A stretch of DNA of 64,000 bases from Candidatus Sumerlaeota bacterium (GCA_030613245.1 JAUWMI010000018.1:1-64000); one strand, 5' to 3'; positions 34,028 through 44,589 are shown, counted from the first letter of the stretch. Translations and numbers: made by a program. Notes: generated by a model not told the origin, from the sequence alone.

Positions 34028-35773
34028 TTGATAACTTTGAAAACGCAAGATAACCTCAAAACATCGACGTCTTTGTATCTATGGAAATGGCTGCGTTCCG
34101 GGGGATTTCTTCTTTTACTGATCGCGGTTGGTTCAATCATACTCAGGTTATCCATCATAAATCCCGTGGGTCGGGAACTCTGGCCAGGGCCTGATGCCCA
34201 TGAATACGTTGAGACTGCACGAAGATTGGCATATTTCGAAGGCTATGGCGGCATTAACCTCTCGGGAGTAATTTTCCCGTCGCGCTACCCGATTTTTTTT
34301 CCTCTCTTTCTTATACCCACTGTCTGGATATTTAACGGAGATGCAATGCAGTACTGCCAGAGCATGGCGGTATTGGGCGGTCTCTCTGTTCTGCTCACGG
34401 GGATATTCGCATGGTCTTTTGTGAGAAGAATCGAGGCAGCAGTATTGGCTGCTCTCTTTGTGGCGCTTTCTTCCTGCCATATTCTCTCCAGTCACTTTGT
34501 CATGAGCGATCTGGTGATGCTTGTGCTGTATCAGCTGCTCGTTCTTCTGGCATTTCATCATCGAGAGAGAGTGCCAGGATTTCTTGGCGTCCTGACCGCT
34601 GGTTTATTGGTCGGAGCACTTCTCGCCCTCCGCATCGCTTCGATGCCATTGGTGCTGGCTGGCGGGGCGTTCTATTTATTCTATCTCAGACGTCAGTGGA
34701 AACTCATTATCCTTTTCGCTGCAGGAGCTGTGTTTTTTCCACTAATTGAAGTCCTGAATCGCATAGTCTCATTCGGCACACTGTTTGCCACTGGTTACGA
34801 ATACTATGTCCCTTCATACCGAGCGGGTTCGGGATTCAAACCTTTTGACTTCGCATGGATACTAGAGAATGAAGGAGGAGAGCGTATTCCCAACGTTATC
34901 TATTTCGGTAAGATGCTTGTGGGGATTGATGACGCGCTTATTCATGCGCCTTGGGTTCTTGGTTTCTTCGCAATACTTGGTTCCGTACTTCTGCTAGTTC
35001 GACGGCCTTCATTTTCAAATGAGTATCTCTTTAAGGTACTATTCCTCATAGCTGGCCCTCTTGGTCTTGTAGTACTTCATATGGCATATTTCTGGCAGAG
35101 ACCCCGGATGATTCTTCTGATGGTGTTTGCTCTTGCGGTGCTCTTTGTAGTTTCTCTGGATTGGGTAGCAAGAAAGATAGCTAATCTTTTTCCCTTGCAA
35201 AACGCTACGCGCGAAAGAGTCAATCTAGGATTGTTCATTGTTCTTGGAATTACTTCACTGCTTTTGCCGGCGCAAGCTGCAATGCATGCTCGCCGTTTCC
35301 CCGTACCTCCGGAAGGTTTAACGAAAGAACTCCGTCAGCAGGTTCAGAAGATTGGTTCACCAGTGTTTGTCACTAACCTCGGTGTCCTGCGTTCCCGAAA
35401 CCTCTTGTTTCCCGGCAATGCAGCTGACCTTCCATTTATTCTCAGTGTCAGTGACTGTCTTTTTCACGATGAACACGTATATAGAAGCAATCGCCAGGAA
35501 CCTCTCTACCGACAAAAAAGCAATCCAAGGTTTGCTCCCGCGGTTGGGCGCTGGAGCTCTTCCGAGCACGGTGGCTCCGGCATTGTGGAACTAGAGCAAA
35601 GGTCGCTTCAGTTAATCCGGGATAAACTCAGGGGAAAGGAGGCATTGATCCTTCTTCGTCCTGATGAAAAAGCGAATGCTGTCATCGAAGTGTGGAAGGC
35701 TGATACTCGCTGGGAAGTAAAAAGCAAAGGCCACATAGGACCCTTCGAACACTGGAGCGCACGGGCACTGTAG
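34028..35773 (+). CDS. Polytopic membrane glycosyltransferase, GT-C/PMT-like
   Basis: 581 residues with about ten to eleven hydrophobic helices, then a ~200-residue soluble C-terminal part. After the first helix the loop GPDAHEYVETARRLAYFEGYG has an acidic residue where PMT/ArnT transferases keep the catalytic Asp/Glu, and SRYPIFFPLFL is typical of the family. It probably transfers a sugar from a lipid-phosphate donor to a protein or lipid on the outer face. The frame has no ATG before residue 100; the best start is TTG at 34028 (or TTG at 34037), with no strong ribosome site. It stands alone between raco and a permease gene. Confidence 0.7.
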   Translation: MITLKTQDNLKTSTSLYLWKWLRSGGFLLLLIAVGSIILRLSIINPVGRELWPGPDAHEYVETARRLAYFEGYGGINLSGVIFPSRYPIFFPLFLIPTVWIFNGDAMQYCQSMAVLGGLSVLLTGIFAWSFVRRIEAAVLAALFVALSSCHILSSHFVMSDLVMLVLYQLLVLLAFHHRERVPGFLGVLTAGLLVGALLALRIASMPLVLAGGAFYLFYLRRQWKLIILFAAGAVFFPLIEVLNRIVSFGTLFATGYEYYVPSYRAGSGFKPFDFAWILENEGGERIPNVIYFGKMLVGIDDALIHAPWVLGFFAILGSVLLLVRRPSFSNEYLFKVLFLIAGPLGLVVLHMAYFWQRPRMILLMVFALAVLFVVSLDWVARKIANLFPLQNATRERVNLGLFIVLGITSLLLPAQAAMHARRFPVPPEGLTKELRQQVQKIGSPVFVTNLGVLRSRNLLFPGNAADLPFILSVSDCLFHDEHVYRSNRQEPLYRQKSNPRFAPAVGRWSSSEHGGSGIVELEQRSLQLIRDKLRGKEALILLRPDEKANAVIEVWKADTRWEVKSKGHIGPFEHWSARAL

Positions 35774-36123
35774 TAAATAGATGACAATGAGGCTGTCAGC
35801 CAATTACATCTTTTTGATTTTGCTTGATTATTACAATGCCTGAGCTGCGATACTTGGCGAGTACAACACTGTTTCACATTGAGCGAAAAAGATAATATTG
35901 AGAACGTATCGGCCAGAATAGAGCATGCTTGTACGGTAGCAGCCGGAGGAGACAATCTCATTTTATCCACATGGTTATCAAGTAGGGGAGAAGAGGTGCC
36001 ACTTCGAGCACTAGTAGCTGTTAACGCAACTCTGGCAGTGCAATAATCTATTCTGCGGATGGCTCTGCAGCATAAAATCTTTCAATGTGAACGTTGTAAC
36101 GTTCTCTCGGCAGGCACATCACC
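35774..36123. other. 350-bp spacer, nothing recognised
   Basis: AT-rich sequence between the glycosyltransferase and the permease gene. A short direct repeat AACGTT occurs twice near 36090. No gene, hairpin with T run, or promoter with good spacing was found. Confidence 0.45.
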
Positions 36124-37410
36124 ATGAAAATACGCAATTATCTATACATCGTTCACCAAAATCTGGTGCGGAAACGGCTCCGAACGTTCCTAGCTGTTCT
36201 CAGTATGGCCGTCGCGGTGGGCATATTATGTATGAGCGCTGCCCTCGCGCTCGGTATTCAAATTCATATCCTGCAAAAAATTAATCGGGCCTTTCCTGAG
36301 CGGATTCTGATCGCCTCTCCACAAACTGCAGATATCAGCCTTGTCAGGGTTGATACAACGCAAATTACCGAAGAGACCATTACCAAGATTCGCGCAATGC
36401 CAGGCGTGGAATACGTGGCGCCACAGCTCACCATTACCTTTCCGACTCGTGCTGAAGGGAGCATTTTTGGCACTGTCATCAGCACCGATGTTGTAGTCAA
36501 CGGAGTTCCAAGAGAAATGGTGGCCGATGACCTGGCACCAGGGAAAGAATTTCGTTATGATGCAGATCTTACCCTTCCCATCCCTGTGCTGATTTCACAA
36601 TATTTCATTGACATATACAATGCAGGCTATGCTCGGAGCCAGAATCTACCGCAATTTAACCCGGCTGCTATAATTGGTCGAACGTTTGATCTAATCCTGG
36701 GAGAGTCAACCCTGGCGGAACTCAGCCCGGGTAGAAAAGTACAATCCGTAACCTGCGAAGTGGTCGGCTTCACACCGAACACCTATCTGCTGGGCCTGAT
36801 TATTCCCTTGGAATACGTAAAGACATTCAATCGCTGGTACCATGGGTTCGACACTACACAGTACACGCACGCACACGTCGCCCTTGCCTCGCTGAACGCC
36901 GCACCACAGGTTCGCCACAAGCTTGAATCCCTTGGATTACAGGTGGAATCGAACAAGGACATTCTCGATCGGTTCAGATTGATAGCCAACATTGTAACAG
37001 GGCTGATCGTGTTCTTTTCCGGCTGCGTCTTGCTGATTAGCCTGAATGCAATGGTGAATATGTTCACGCTAATTCTGATTGAGCGGCGGAGAGAAATCGG
37101 GCTGATGCGAACCGTTGGGGGTTCGCGCCGCGTCGTACTTGTAGTATATGGAGTAGAAGCGGCGCTGATCGGTGCAATCGGTGGAATTCTAGGCACAATG
37201 GTGAGCGCTGCACTTGCACGCCTGGCCAATAACCTCGTCCTCAAGGCCATGCCCCCACTGTACTACGTGCCTGATCAGATATTCGTCTTTCCAATACTCC
37301 TGGTAATCGCCGGGATTCTCTTTGCAGTGCTTCTGAGCATCGGAACAACTTATCCGCTGGTTCGCAGAGCAATTACCCAACCGCCAGCACGGCTCCTGAC
37401 TGCCGCCTGA
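36124..37410 (+). CDS. ABC transporter permease, FtsX/MacB type
   Basis: One N-terminal membrane helix (FLAVLSMAVAVGILCMSAAL, residues ~20-40), a ~240-residue extracytoplasmic MacB-like domain, then three helices with the FtsX signature between them (ERRREIGLMRTVGGSRRVVL). That four-helix layout is shared by MacB, LolC/E and FtsX, which do mechanical or lipoprotein/efflux work, not channel transport. No ATPase gene is adjacent; the only ATPase of the matching LolD/MacB class in the window is at 48762-49445 on the other strand. The ribosome site is weak. Confidence 0.88.
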   Translation: MKIRNYLYIVHQNLVRKRLRTFLAVLSMAVAVGILCMSAALALGIQIHILQKINRAFPERILIASPQTADISLVRVDTTQITEETITKIRAMPGVEYVAPQLTITFPTRAEGSIFGTVISTDVVVNGVPREMVADDLAPGKEFRYDADLTLPIPVLISQYFIDIYNAGYARSQNLPQFNPAAIIGRTFDLILGESTLAELSPGRKVQSVTCEVVGFTPNTYLLGLIIPLEYVKTFNRWYHGFDTTQYTHAHVALASLNAAPQVRHKLESLGLQVESNKDILDRFRLIANIVTGLIVFFSGCVLLISLNAMVNMFTLILIERRREIGLMRTVGGSRRVVLVVYGVEAALIGAIGGILGTMVSAALARLANNLVLKAMPPLYYVPDQIFVFPILLVIAGILFAVLLSIGTTYPLVRRAITQPPARLLTAA

Positions 37411-37586
37411 CGAACCAGAATCCCGCTCGCCCCCCCTTCCTAAGGTCACACGTCTCCCTGCGCTACACCCGTTACTATCGCAGCCTGCGTATGCTTCTCC
37501 GTGCGCTTGGTTCCCTCGGTTTCCGTACTTTTATTTGGATGCAAATGAGAGATTTTGCGCCCTGAAATCTAAAACTATGTGGGAGT

Positions 37587-38651
37587 CTATTGGGTGGTGT
37601 TCTCGGGAAAGAGAAGACGGTCGGCAAAACTCGGATCAATCTCAATAGCTTTCTCAAGGGTAATCCGGGCTAATCTGTCCTTGCCCAGCTTCTTGTAACA
37701 CCGCGCTAGATCAAAGTAGAGAAGAGCGCTGGATCTCTCAATCTCGTTTGCCGCTTTTAGAACATTCAATGCGTCCTTATACTGGCCCTGGTCAAACAAG
37801 ATCAGTGCCAGGCGATGCTTAAGGTTTGCGTCGCGTGGTGCATGATGCTGGGTGCGACGAAGGAGGTCAATAGCTGCCTGAGCCCTGTTTTGCCCCACGA
37901 GGTAATCGCCAAGCAACTTCACTGCTTTGACATTCGCCGGATCGAGCTGTACGCTCGTTTCGAGTGCCTGGACAACGCCCTGGATGTCGCCTTCCTTTTC
38001 GGCCAATCGTGCGCGAAGATAGAACGCATCGCTATTCTGCGGATCAACGGCCAGGAGTTGGCCTATCACCACTTTGGCCTCAGCCAGTACGTCGCTGGAA
38101 ATCAGTACAGTCGCCTTCTGCTCCAGAGCTGGCACAAAACGAGGATTCACTGCCAGCGCCTCGTCAAATTCCTGTAGTGCCTCCTCTGGATATCCGTTGG
38201 CAGCGCGATCCATTCCGGAATAAAGATGAAAGCCAGCCGCATCACCCTCCATAGAAGCCAGCTCTGCCAGCACGGCGTACAATTGAGTTTTCTCAGAGGC
38301 AAGCTCCAGGCTTTTCAGCAAAAGCTGCTTTGCCCGTGCTAGATCTGGATCACCCTTTAAGGAAGCATCAGCAGCAGGGCGCTGGGCAAGTGCCGCAAGC
38401 TTCTCTCGGCATCGCAGGACGTACTTCTTTGCCTCAAGTTCGAGAGCCTCAGCCAACCGGTACGGATTGGCATCGGAGTATTCGAGAGAATTAATGAGAC
38501 GGATGTCATAGGACTTAAGCAAGGAAATCGCCACTAGGGAAAGGAGAATAATTGCGCCCCAGAGTGGCAGAATCTTTTTCAGATCCGCTGTGAGGCGACC
38601 TGGTCGCCCGCTAACTTGGTTTGACAACTCTTGAGGAGGTTTCTGATTCAT
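37587..38651 (-). CDS. Membrane-anchored TPR protein
   Basis: 354 residues: a cytoplasmic start of about 30 residues, one membrane helix (LWGAIILLSLVAISLL), then a periplasmic or external solenoid of about six TPR-like units, e.g. ANGYPEEALQEFDEALAVNP, SDAFYLRARLAEKEGDIQG and YFDLARCYKKLGKDRLARIT. TPRs mediate protein-protein contact; no enzyme domain is seen. It lies 99 nt downstream of the C25 protease gene on the same strand and may be cotranscribed, perhaps helping its assembly or secretion. That link is inference. Confidence 0.8.
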   Translation of the reverse strand: MNQKPPQELSNQVSGRPGRLTADLKKILPLWGAIILLSLVAISLLKSYDIRLINSLEYSDANPYRLAEALELEAKKYVLRCREKLAALAQRPAADASLKGDPDLARAKQLLLKSLELASEKTQLYAVLAELASMEGDAAGFHLYSGMDRAANGYPEEALQEFDEALAVNPRFVPALEQKATVLISSDVLAEAKVVIGQLLAVDPQNSDAFYLRARLAEKEGDIQGVVQALETSVQLDPANVKAVKLLGDYLVGQNRAQAAIDLLRRTQHHAPRDANLKHRLALILFDQGQYKDALNVLKAANEIERSSALLYFDLARCYKKLGKDRLARITLEKAIEIDPSFADRLLFPENTTQ

Positions 38652-38750
38652 TATTGTATAGCCCTTGTGCTGGATAGAATATCAAGAATTCTTCGCGCAC
38701 AAATTAAATTTGCGTTGCTGACTTCCTGCGGCCATACTTACACTGCATGC

Positions 38751-41700
38751 CTAGTGGATTTCCATCTGAAAATCTCTTATTACAGGATGCCCCACTGGTG
38801 ACAATAGCAATTCCGCCTCCCATTGTACCAGCTGACCCTTAGGGAGCAGCTCCGCACTTTCCCTTTTTTCGTTTAACGGCAATTCCTCCCACGGTTGCCA
38901 GGAAACGCTCTTCTGCTTCATGGTGCCAAACCGGACACGGTAGCGCACCGCGGTTCCCAGTGGTCTGGTTTCGTCCGCTCGAAAAGCCAAGCCAGCACTC
39001 CGCTTCTTTATACGCCCCAGGTCAACGATTGGCGAGGTGAACTTCCCTTTGACTGGCACAAACTCAAAATGGTTGACAACCGTCCAGTAGTTGTCCTCCA
39101 CATCGTCAATCGTTACGTCAAAGTACCGGTCATGCACGTCATAGCGTCCCAAATAGTATTTCACTGTCTTCCACGGCAACTTCTCATCAGTGTAATTATG
39201 GAGCTGAAAATCTTTCTCATCCTCAATCTTAAGCCGTATTTTGGACGCCCGATACCCTTTGTAATTCCGATTGGTCTGCACGTAAATGTACACATCATAC
39301 ACACTGGTCTGATCCTCTTCGGGTAGTGGGATGCTAAGCGCGATCGGTTCCGCATTCTCGTAGGGAGAGGATTCCAACCACATGGTCGCGAAATACCACC
39401 TGTTGTCGTGCAGCGGATCTGCACCTGTGGCGGTCGGAACCTCATAGCGAGGTGCGTACTTGGGATCCACATCAATTAGGTGTCCGGAGGCATCCCGCAA
39501 GCTGGTAGGATAAATTTCCATGGCGGGATTGACCTGCACCATCTCTTTGCGACCCAAGAGGAAGAGAGTTCTGCAGCTATACTGCTCCTTACCCACCGGA
39601 TCAAGATCGTGCAAACCGCAGATGTAGTCAAATACGATGTCAATAGAATTGTCCCCGTAGTTCAGCTCGTCTATCTCTTTCTCCGAGTTTGCCGAAACGG
39701 AGAAAACGTTCTTGTATCTGTCAATCTTCCAAAGAACTGATCGGGTAATCTCCTCGTGCGCCTTTAAGAGTTTAATCTCAATGGGAGATTCGTATGGACG
39801 CTTGTGTTCATTGGGCGCCTGCTCCTCCATGATAACCTCAAAAGGGCCGAGATCGAGATCGCTGGTATTACGAATCGTATAGGAAATAGTAACCTCATCC
39901 CCGCGGCGAATGGTTTTGCTGGACGTCTGAACGTCCTGCAAGGTGATTTCAATGTTTCCCTGCTTTTTAATGTGCACCTTTCTCGAAGCCAGGTTGTTTG
40001 TGTAGTCGGCCTCTTTTATGGTCTTTGTGCTATTGGCAATCACATAGACCGTGTAATCTCCCGGCAGCCCAAACCGATCCCAGCGAATGGTCACCTCAGT
40101 TTCCTCGCCTGGCCCCAGGCGGTCAATATACACATTCGGCGCATGGTAAAAGCGTGAGACAACCTTGGCGCGATCCCATGGAACATCCTCAAATGCCTCG
40201 ACGAGGAAGTCCTCTGCAGCTCGGCTCCCAATGTTCCGCACTGTCGCCTTGATAAAAATTGTTTCCCCGTTTAAAAATTGATCGCTATGGAACTTGATTG
40301 ATTCGGGATCAACCGTTAGATCTGGCATCGCTAGCACGGCTACAAACGTCGGTACCTCCAGAATGGTAATATAATCATCTGTGCTCGCCTCATAGGCCTT
40401 AACAAAAAAGTTCAGGCTAAACCGCCCTTGAGGAAAGGGAATAATTGTTTGAAAGCGCAACTCCTGGCTGCTCTGCGGCTCGAGTCTCTTGATCTCCTCG
40501 ATTGCGCCCAGAGTGGTTCCATCGCCACGCTGTAGCTCACAATACACATTCTCCGCTGCCCGGTCGCCCAGATTGTAGAGCCGAACCACAAATTCCGGGA
40601 GCGAATCCGTGTAGAAAGGGTTTGGCAGCGGCGTGATTTCATCGGAATTCACCACCAGAACGGCCTGCTGTCTGGGTGCCCTAACTGGTAGAAACAAATG
40701 CTTGGTCACACCATTGCCCTCTTTAGCCTGTTTGCCTTGCCTGGCCTCAATAATGAGGTGGTGAACGCCTTGTGTGGGATTCCAACCTAGCGAAAATGTC
40801 TGCTTTTCTTTCGGATCGAGTGGAAATGTCTTTGCAAGAATCGGCTCTGTAAATTCAGGATTAGTGACGCGCAGCGAAACCTCGGGCAACGTAACTTTGC
40901 TATCATTCGTTACCGTAAACTCAAATGTCACTCTTTTATTTTGCTGAAAAAACGGTTCCGGAGATGGACTATAAGCCACGTCAAGCGCAAGCTTCGGCTT
41001 GACCACTTCAAAATCTGCCGTGGCCCGGGCATCGTATTCCTCCGGAAAGTTATAGGCATAGGCGAGTAGCGTATAGCGCCCTTCGGGAAATCCCGCAGAA
41101 AACTCATACTCGTATGACATGAGCCCATTAAATACACGCACCTTATCGGCCAGCACTGTGGCATCTTCTTCCGTGCCTCGTCGGATCATCACCTTCGCCT
41201 GACCCCAGAACGGAGTTTTCCACGCGCCCGTTATGTGGAGGGTTGTACTTGTTTCCTGGTTGACAACCGCAGGAGCAACTGCAAGCGAGAACGACTTTCT
41301 GGGTGAAGAAAGAGAGAGCCAGGGATCTCCGAGCAGCAAGAACTGGTCAATCACGTACTTGTTTCCTTTCTCAAGTGCGTAGCGCAATTTGGAATAGAGA
41401 GTCAACTCGCCCATTCCGCGCAACCCTAAGTCGAAAAAGCCCTCGTACAGCGTACGGATCAAAATCGCGTGGTCTGAAGGGCTAGCTCCTGTGGTTGGGC
41501 CATAAACGCCAATTGCCGCTCCCTCTTTGTGTTTAAGAAAACGCTCTGCCAGACTATATCGGATCGCATCCACAGGATAATCCAGCCACGCGGTGTCACA
41601 CGTCGAACAGGTAAGAAACATCGGAGCCGTGCGGTTATGCAGCCCTTCGATCTCCTTGAAGTGGAACAGGCGCTCGGCTGTCCAGATATTTGGACCGCCG

Positions 41701-44117
41701 TGGCCAAAGTAGTTCATGATCACCACGCCATCGTTAATCTGCTGAATCAGCGCCTCGGTTGCAGCTCGGCTTCGTTTGCGTTGCCAGAGGCGGTAGTAAT
41801 TACTGTAAGGGAAATTCTGCTGAAACAGCCGTATCGTCTCAGCAGAAATCGGAAACGCATCCTTAATCACATTGTTCACAATACGTGCAAATTCGGGCTC
41901 ATCGTCCGTCACGAAGAGATGCTGATTACCCCATTCTCCCACATTGCAACTTCGCTCATAGCTCAGGGTTTTTTCAATAATCCCCGTGAGCTCCTCGGCA
42001 GTATTTACCGAAAACCGACCAAGGAGGAGATCGGGCAGATCATCATCTCCGCTCACAGTGGCATATTGATTATCAGCCCGGACGCTTACAGTAGTATCGC
42101 CGAATCCCATAACGGGTACTAAGTCCTCCTGTGCATCTGCCGGTAATTCACTCAGCCGACCTACGTAGTCGCTACTTTCGCCTACCAGCAGAACATACGT
42201 CAGGCGTGGTGAAGCCCATAGGTAGTAGACATACCTGATGAACTCTCTTATCGCTTGGGCATCTTTATTCCCATAGTTGAACGCATTGTACATCTCGTCC
42301 ACGGTCGCTGTATATACGCGCAACCCCTGCTGGCGTCGTGCCTCAACAAATGGCTCGAGTGCCTCCAGAAATCGTGAATGTGTGATAATCAAATAGTCGG
42401 CCCGGTTACTCTGCTGGCAGATCTCAATAGGCGCGATACGCTGGATCGCAACTGGCAGCTTTGCTGACTCAGAACCAACCACCTCGTAACGCGACTCGCC
42501 TGTGATCTGATCAATCCACGTAATGCCTGCCTTTCCATCATGGTAACGGGAAGAGGGCTGATAGAGAATGGGGTTCTGAGAATCGGTAACATTAAAAACC
42601 AACGTCTCGCGGTGGCTAAATCCGGGAAGAAAAAGACGATACGCACTATCGCTCACCGGAGCTTTAACCGTCACTGAGAGCGCGTTCTTCTCGCTTTCCA
42701 GCTTGCGCACGTAGGTGACAGTGAATCCTTTAAAGACAATCTTGGGAGCCAGATCCTCATTCTCTGTGTCTGGCACATATATGGCCAAGCGGTTCACACC
42801 ATTTCGCAGATAGCGCACTGGCACTTTCTTCTCGTACTTGTAATTCTGCAGCGGCCTCCATTCGATTGAATCAAGAAGCGCGCCATTTAGATAGATGGCA
42901 CAATAGTTCGTCTTGAGTTGCTCTTTCCCTGCAAAATAACATGTGAGGTCAAATGTCTTTTCATCAAACGAGACGGCTTCTATCTCAAAAGGAAACTCTT
43001 TAAAATGCTCAACCGTAATTTCTTCCCAATACCACCTGCCGAGATAAAAGGGTTGAATGAGACGGTGATAGTAAAACTGCCGTTTGAATTGTTCAACAGT
43101 TGCCGTCCCTGTGGTAATCACCTCGGGGACCGTCGGCTGGATTTTGGAGGTCGATATTGGCTGAAGCCGCATTGGCGCAGGAGCGTTATCACTTGTTTCC
43201 ATTAATAACCAGTAGGCGTCCTGCGGCCGTTTGGTCTGATCAAACGGTAGGGCGTAAAAATAAATTCGATCATTGTAGGAAAACGTGTCGGTGAGTTCCG
43301 CCTCAACGACAATCGAGATCTCTTTTCCATCATGATAGAGTTTCAGACGTTCCGGGTTCAAAATGTCTGGCTCGATGCCTGCCTGCCGAAGCTCATAATA
43401 ACTAAGCTCGTATACGCCGGGTTGCTCGACCACAATCTTCAGCACCGGCCCGGATGTCAATGCGTCATTAACTTTGTCCGCCCACGCCCTGGCCACTGAC
43501 AATGCGGATAAACCTGTTGCGCTGTGGTCTGCAAAGCGTTCAAAGCAGTCGGCATTCAACACGACATGAGAAAGCATTTTCTCGGTCAGGAGATCGCGCT
43601 CAGCTCCTTCCGCTTCCTCTGGCAAATATGGAAACTTGAGTTTGAAGGTTAAACTTGTGAAGACGAGCAACGCAGGTTTCTTCCCCGCTGACCTTGATCG
43701 AATGATTGGCACGAGCTCCAGGCGAGCCAATTGCATATTGCGAAACTTGCCTACGTATTTATAGCGAATAAAATCACTCTGACTTGGCAACGGAAAGTCA
43801 GGCTGTGCCGTGCGATTGGTGAACGAACCTATCCGCTTGCTATCCTGATATACCTCAACCTCGTAGTCACCCAGCACGATCTTAGGCAGCTTCTCCGTCG
43901 GAACAGCAAGATAGTACCGGTCCACTATGGGTGTATAGAGGTAGGCTTCGTGGGCCTTGTTGTGATTCTTCAGGGAAATCTGCAGGCTGGCTGGCCCGAC
44001 CATTTCAGATGAAACCGCGACCCTGTTGAGGTACTGGTCAGCGCGCTCCTTAATCAAGGCCAGGGAACTCATTGCAAAAGACACACAAAAAACAGTCAGA
44101 CATACTTTGCGAAACAT
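38751..44117 (-). CDS. Secreted C25 (gingipain-like) cysteine protease with CARDB-type modules
   Basis: 1788 residues. A signal peptide (MFRKVCLTVFCVSFAMSSLA) is followed by a ~570-residue propeptide/beta-rich region and a peptidase C25 domain. YLIITHSRFLEALEPFVEAR marks its start, FGHGGPN (~residue 805) supplies His, and FLTCSTCDTAW (~835) supplies Cys. After it come beta-sandwich modules, at least two of them CARDB-like (e.g. ~1264-1382, VRNIGSRAAEDFLVEAFEDV, EADYTNNLASRKVHI), and a ~300-residue end region. ATG at 44117 has AGGAGA 6 nt before; an in-frame start at 44177 would spoil the signal peptide. No type IX C-terminal sorting domain is apparent. Expected role: extracellular proteolysis; substrate unknown. 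Confidence 0.87.
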   Translation of the reverse strand: MFRKVCLTVFCVSFAMSSLALIKERADQYLNRVAVSSEMVGPASLQISLKNHNKAHEAYLYTPIVDRYYLAVPTEKLPKIVLGDYEVEVYQDSKRIGSFTNRTAQPDFPLPSQSDFIRYKYVGKFRNMQLARLELVPIIRSRSAGKKPALLVFTSLTFKLKFPYLPEEAEGAERDLLTEKMLSHVVLNADCFERFADHSATGLSALSVARAWADKVNDALTSGPVLKIVVEQPGVYELSYYELRQAGIEPDILNPERLKLYHDGKEISIVVEAELTDTFSYNDRIYFYALPFDQTKRPQDAYWLLMETSDNAPAPMRLQPISTSKIQPTVPEVITTGTATVEQFKRQFYYHRLIQPFYLGRWYWEEITVEHFKEFPFEIEAVSFDEKTFDLTCYFAGKEQLKTNYCAIYLNGALLDSIEWRPLQNYKYEKKVPVRYLRNGVNRLAIYVPDTENEDLAPKIVFKGFTVTYVRKLESEKNALSVTVKAPVSDSAYRLFLPGFSHRETLVFNVTDSQNPILYQPSSRYHDGKAGITWIDQITGESRYEVVGSESAKLPVAIQRIAPIEICQQSNRADYLIITHSRFLEALEPFVEARRQQGLRVYTATVDEMYNAFNYGNKDAQAIREFIRYVYYLWASPRLTYVLLVGESSDYVGRLSELPADAQEDLVPVMGFGDTTVSVRADNQYATVSGDDDLPDLLLGRFSVNTAEELTGIIEKTLSYERSCNVGEWGNQHLFVTDDEPEFARIVNNVIKDAFPISAETIRLFQQNFPYSNYYRLWQRKRSRAATEALIQQINDGVVIMNYFGHGGPNIWTAERLFHFKEIEGLHNRTAPMFLTCSTCDTAWLDYPVDAIRYSLAERFLKHKEGAAIGVYGPTTGASPSDHAILIRTLYEGFFDLGLRGMGELTLYSKLRYALEKGNKYVIDQFLLLGDPWLSLSSPRKSFSLAVAPAVVNQETSTTLHITGAWKTPFWGQAKVMIRRGTEEDATVLADKVRVFNGLMSYEYEFSAGFPEGRYTLLAYAYNFPEEYDARATADFEVVKPKLALDVAYSPSPEPFFQQNKRVTFEFTVTNDSKVTLPEVSLRVTNPEFTEPILAKTFPLDPKEKQTFSLGWNPTQGVHHLIIEARQGKQAKEGNGVTKHLFLPVRAPRQQAVLVVNSDEITPLPNPFYTDSLPEFVVRLYNLGDRAAENVYCELQRGDGTTLGAIEEIKRLEPQSSQELRFQTIIPFPQGRFSLNFFVKAYEASTDDYITILEVPTFVAVLAMPDLTVDPESIKFHSDQFLNGETIFIKATVRNIGSRAAEDFLVEAFEDVPWDRAKVVSRFYHAPNVYIDRLGPGEETEVTIRWDRFGLPGDYTVYVIANSTKTIKEADYTNNLASRKVHIKKQGNIEITLQDVQTSSKTIRRGDEVTISYTIRNTSDLDLGPFEVIMEEQAPNEHKRPYESPIEIKLLKAHEEITRSVLWKIDRYKNVFSVSANSEKEIDELNYGDNSIDIVFDYICGLHDLDPVGKEQYSCRTLFLLGRKEMVQVNPAMEIYPTSLRDASGHLIDVDPKYAPRYEVPTATGADPLHDNRWYFATMWLESSPYENAEPIALSIPLPEEDQTSVYDVYIYVQTNRNYKGYRASKIRLKIEDEKDFQLHNYTDEKLPWKTVKYYLGRYDVHDRYFDVTIDDVEDNYWTVVNHFEFVPVKGKFTSPIVDLGRIKKRSAGLAFRADETRPLGTAVRYRVRFGTMKQKSVSWQPWEELPLNEKRESAELLPKGQLVQWEAELLLSPVGHPVIRDFQMEIH

Positions 44118-44191
44118 CTTTCTCTCCTGGTTGGTGGCTGAGGACAAGAGATCTTCTTCTAATTTGCGCCTCTCCAATAGACATTACGAGA

Positions 44192-44220
44192 ATAATAATA
44201 CAATTTGGCGATCTTGTCAA
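44192..44220 (-). promoter_or_regulatory. Strong sigma70-type promoter of the C25 protease gene
   Basis: Minus-strand TTGACA (consensus) and TATTAT are separated by exactly 17 nt, ending 75 nt upstream of the ATG at 44117. Confidence 0.6.
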
Positions 44221-44589
44221 GAATGTTGATGGCTTACACCAGAAGGAATCGAGAGAAGCTCATTGTCGTCTTCCCGCCAGACAGGCCGCAAGAGGAAGTT
44301 TAGTCGGTGGCTAGCGGAGCGCTGGAGCACTATCTTCGCTTGGGCCCAATAGCTAAAGATCGTAAGGATAGTGCACATGCGTTGCCCGGTGGCTGCCAAA
44401 TAAAAGCTTGCCTTTTGGATGATGTTTCAGTAGGCAAATGACTGAAGAAGACTAAGAGCACCTAGCAAAAAGAACTGTCAAACCATGACGGCATTACGCG
44501 AATGCGCCCTAGGCGCATTAGAACTTCATTTTGAATAGTGTCTCTAAGCAGTGCATGAGATTTCAAGCCAGGAAAAGGACAACACAAGT
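44221..44589. other. Divergent spacer between protease and aldehyde dehydrogenase genes
   Basis: No gene is supported. Small frames here have no ribosome site. A short GCGCCCTAGGCGC-like palindrome (around 44504-44516) lies ~75 nt before the aldehyde dehydrogenase start and could be a regulator site, but this is weak. Confidence 0.4.
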
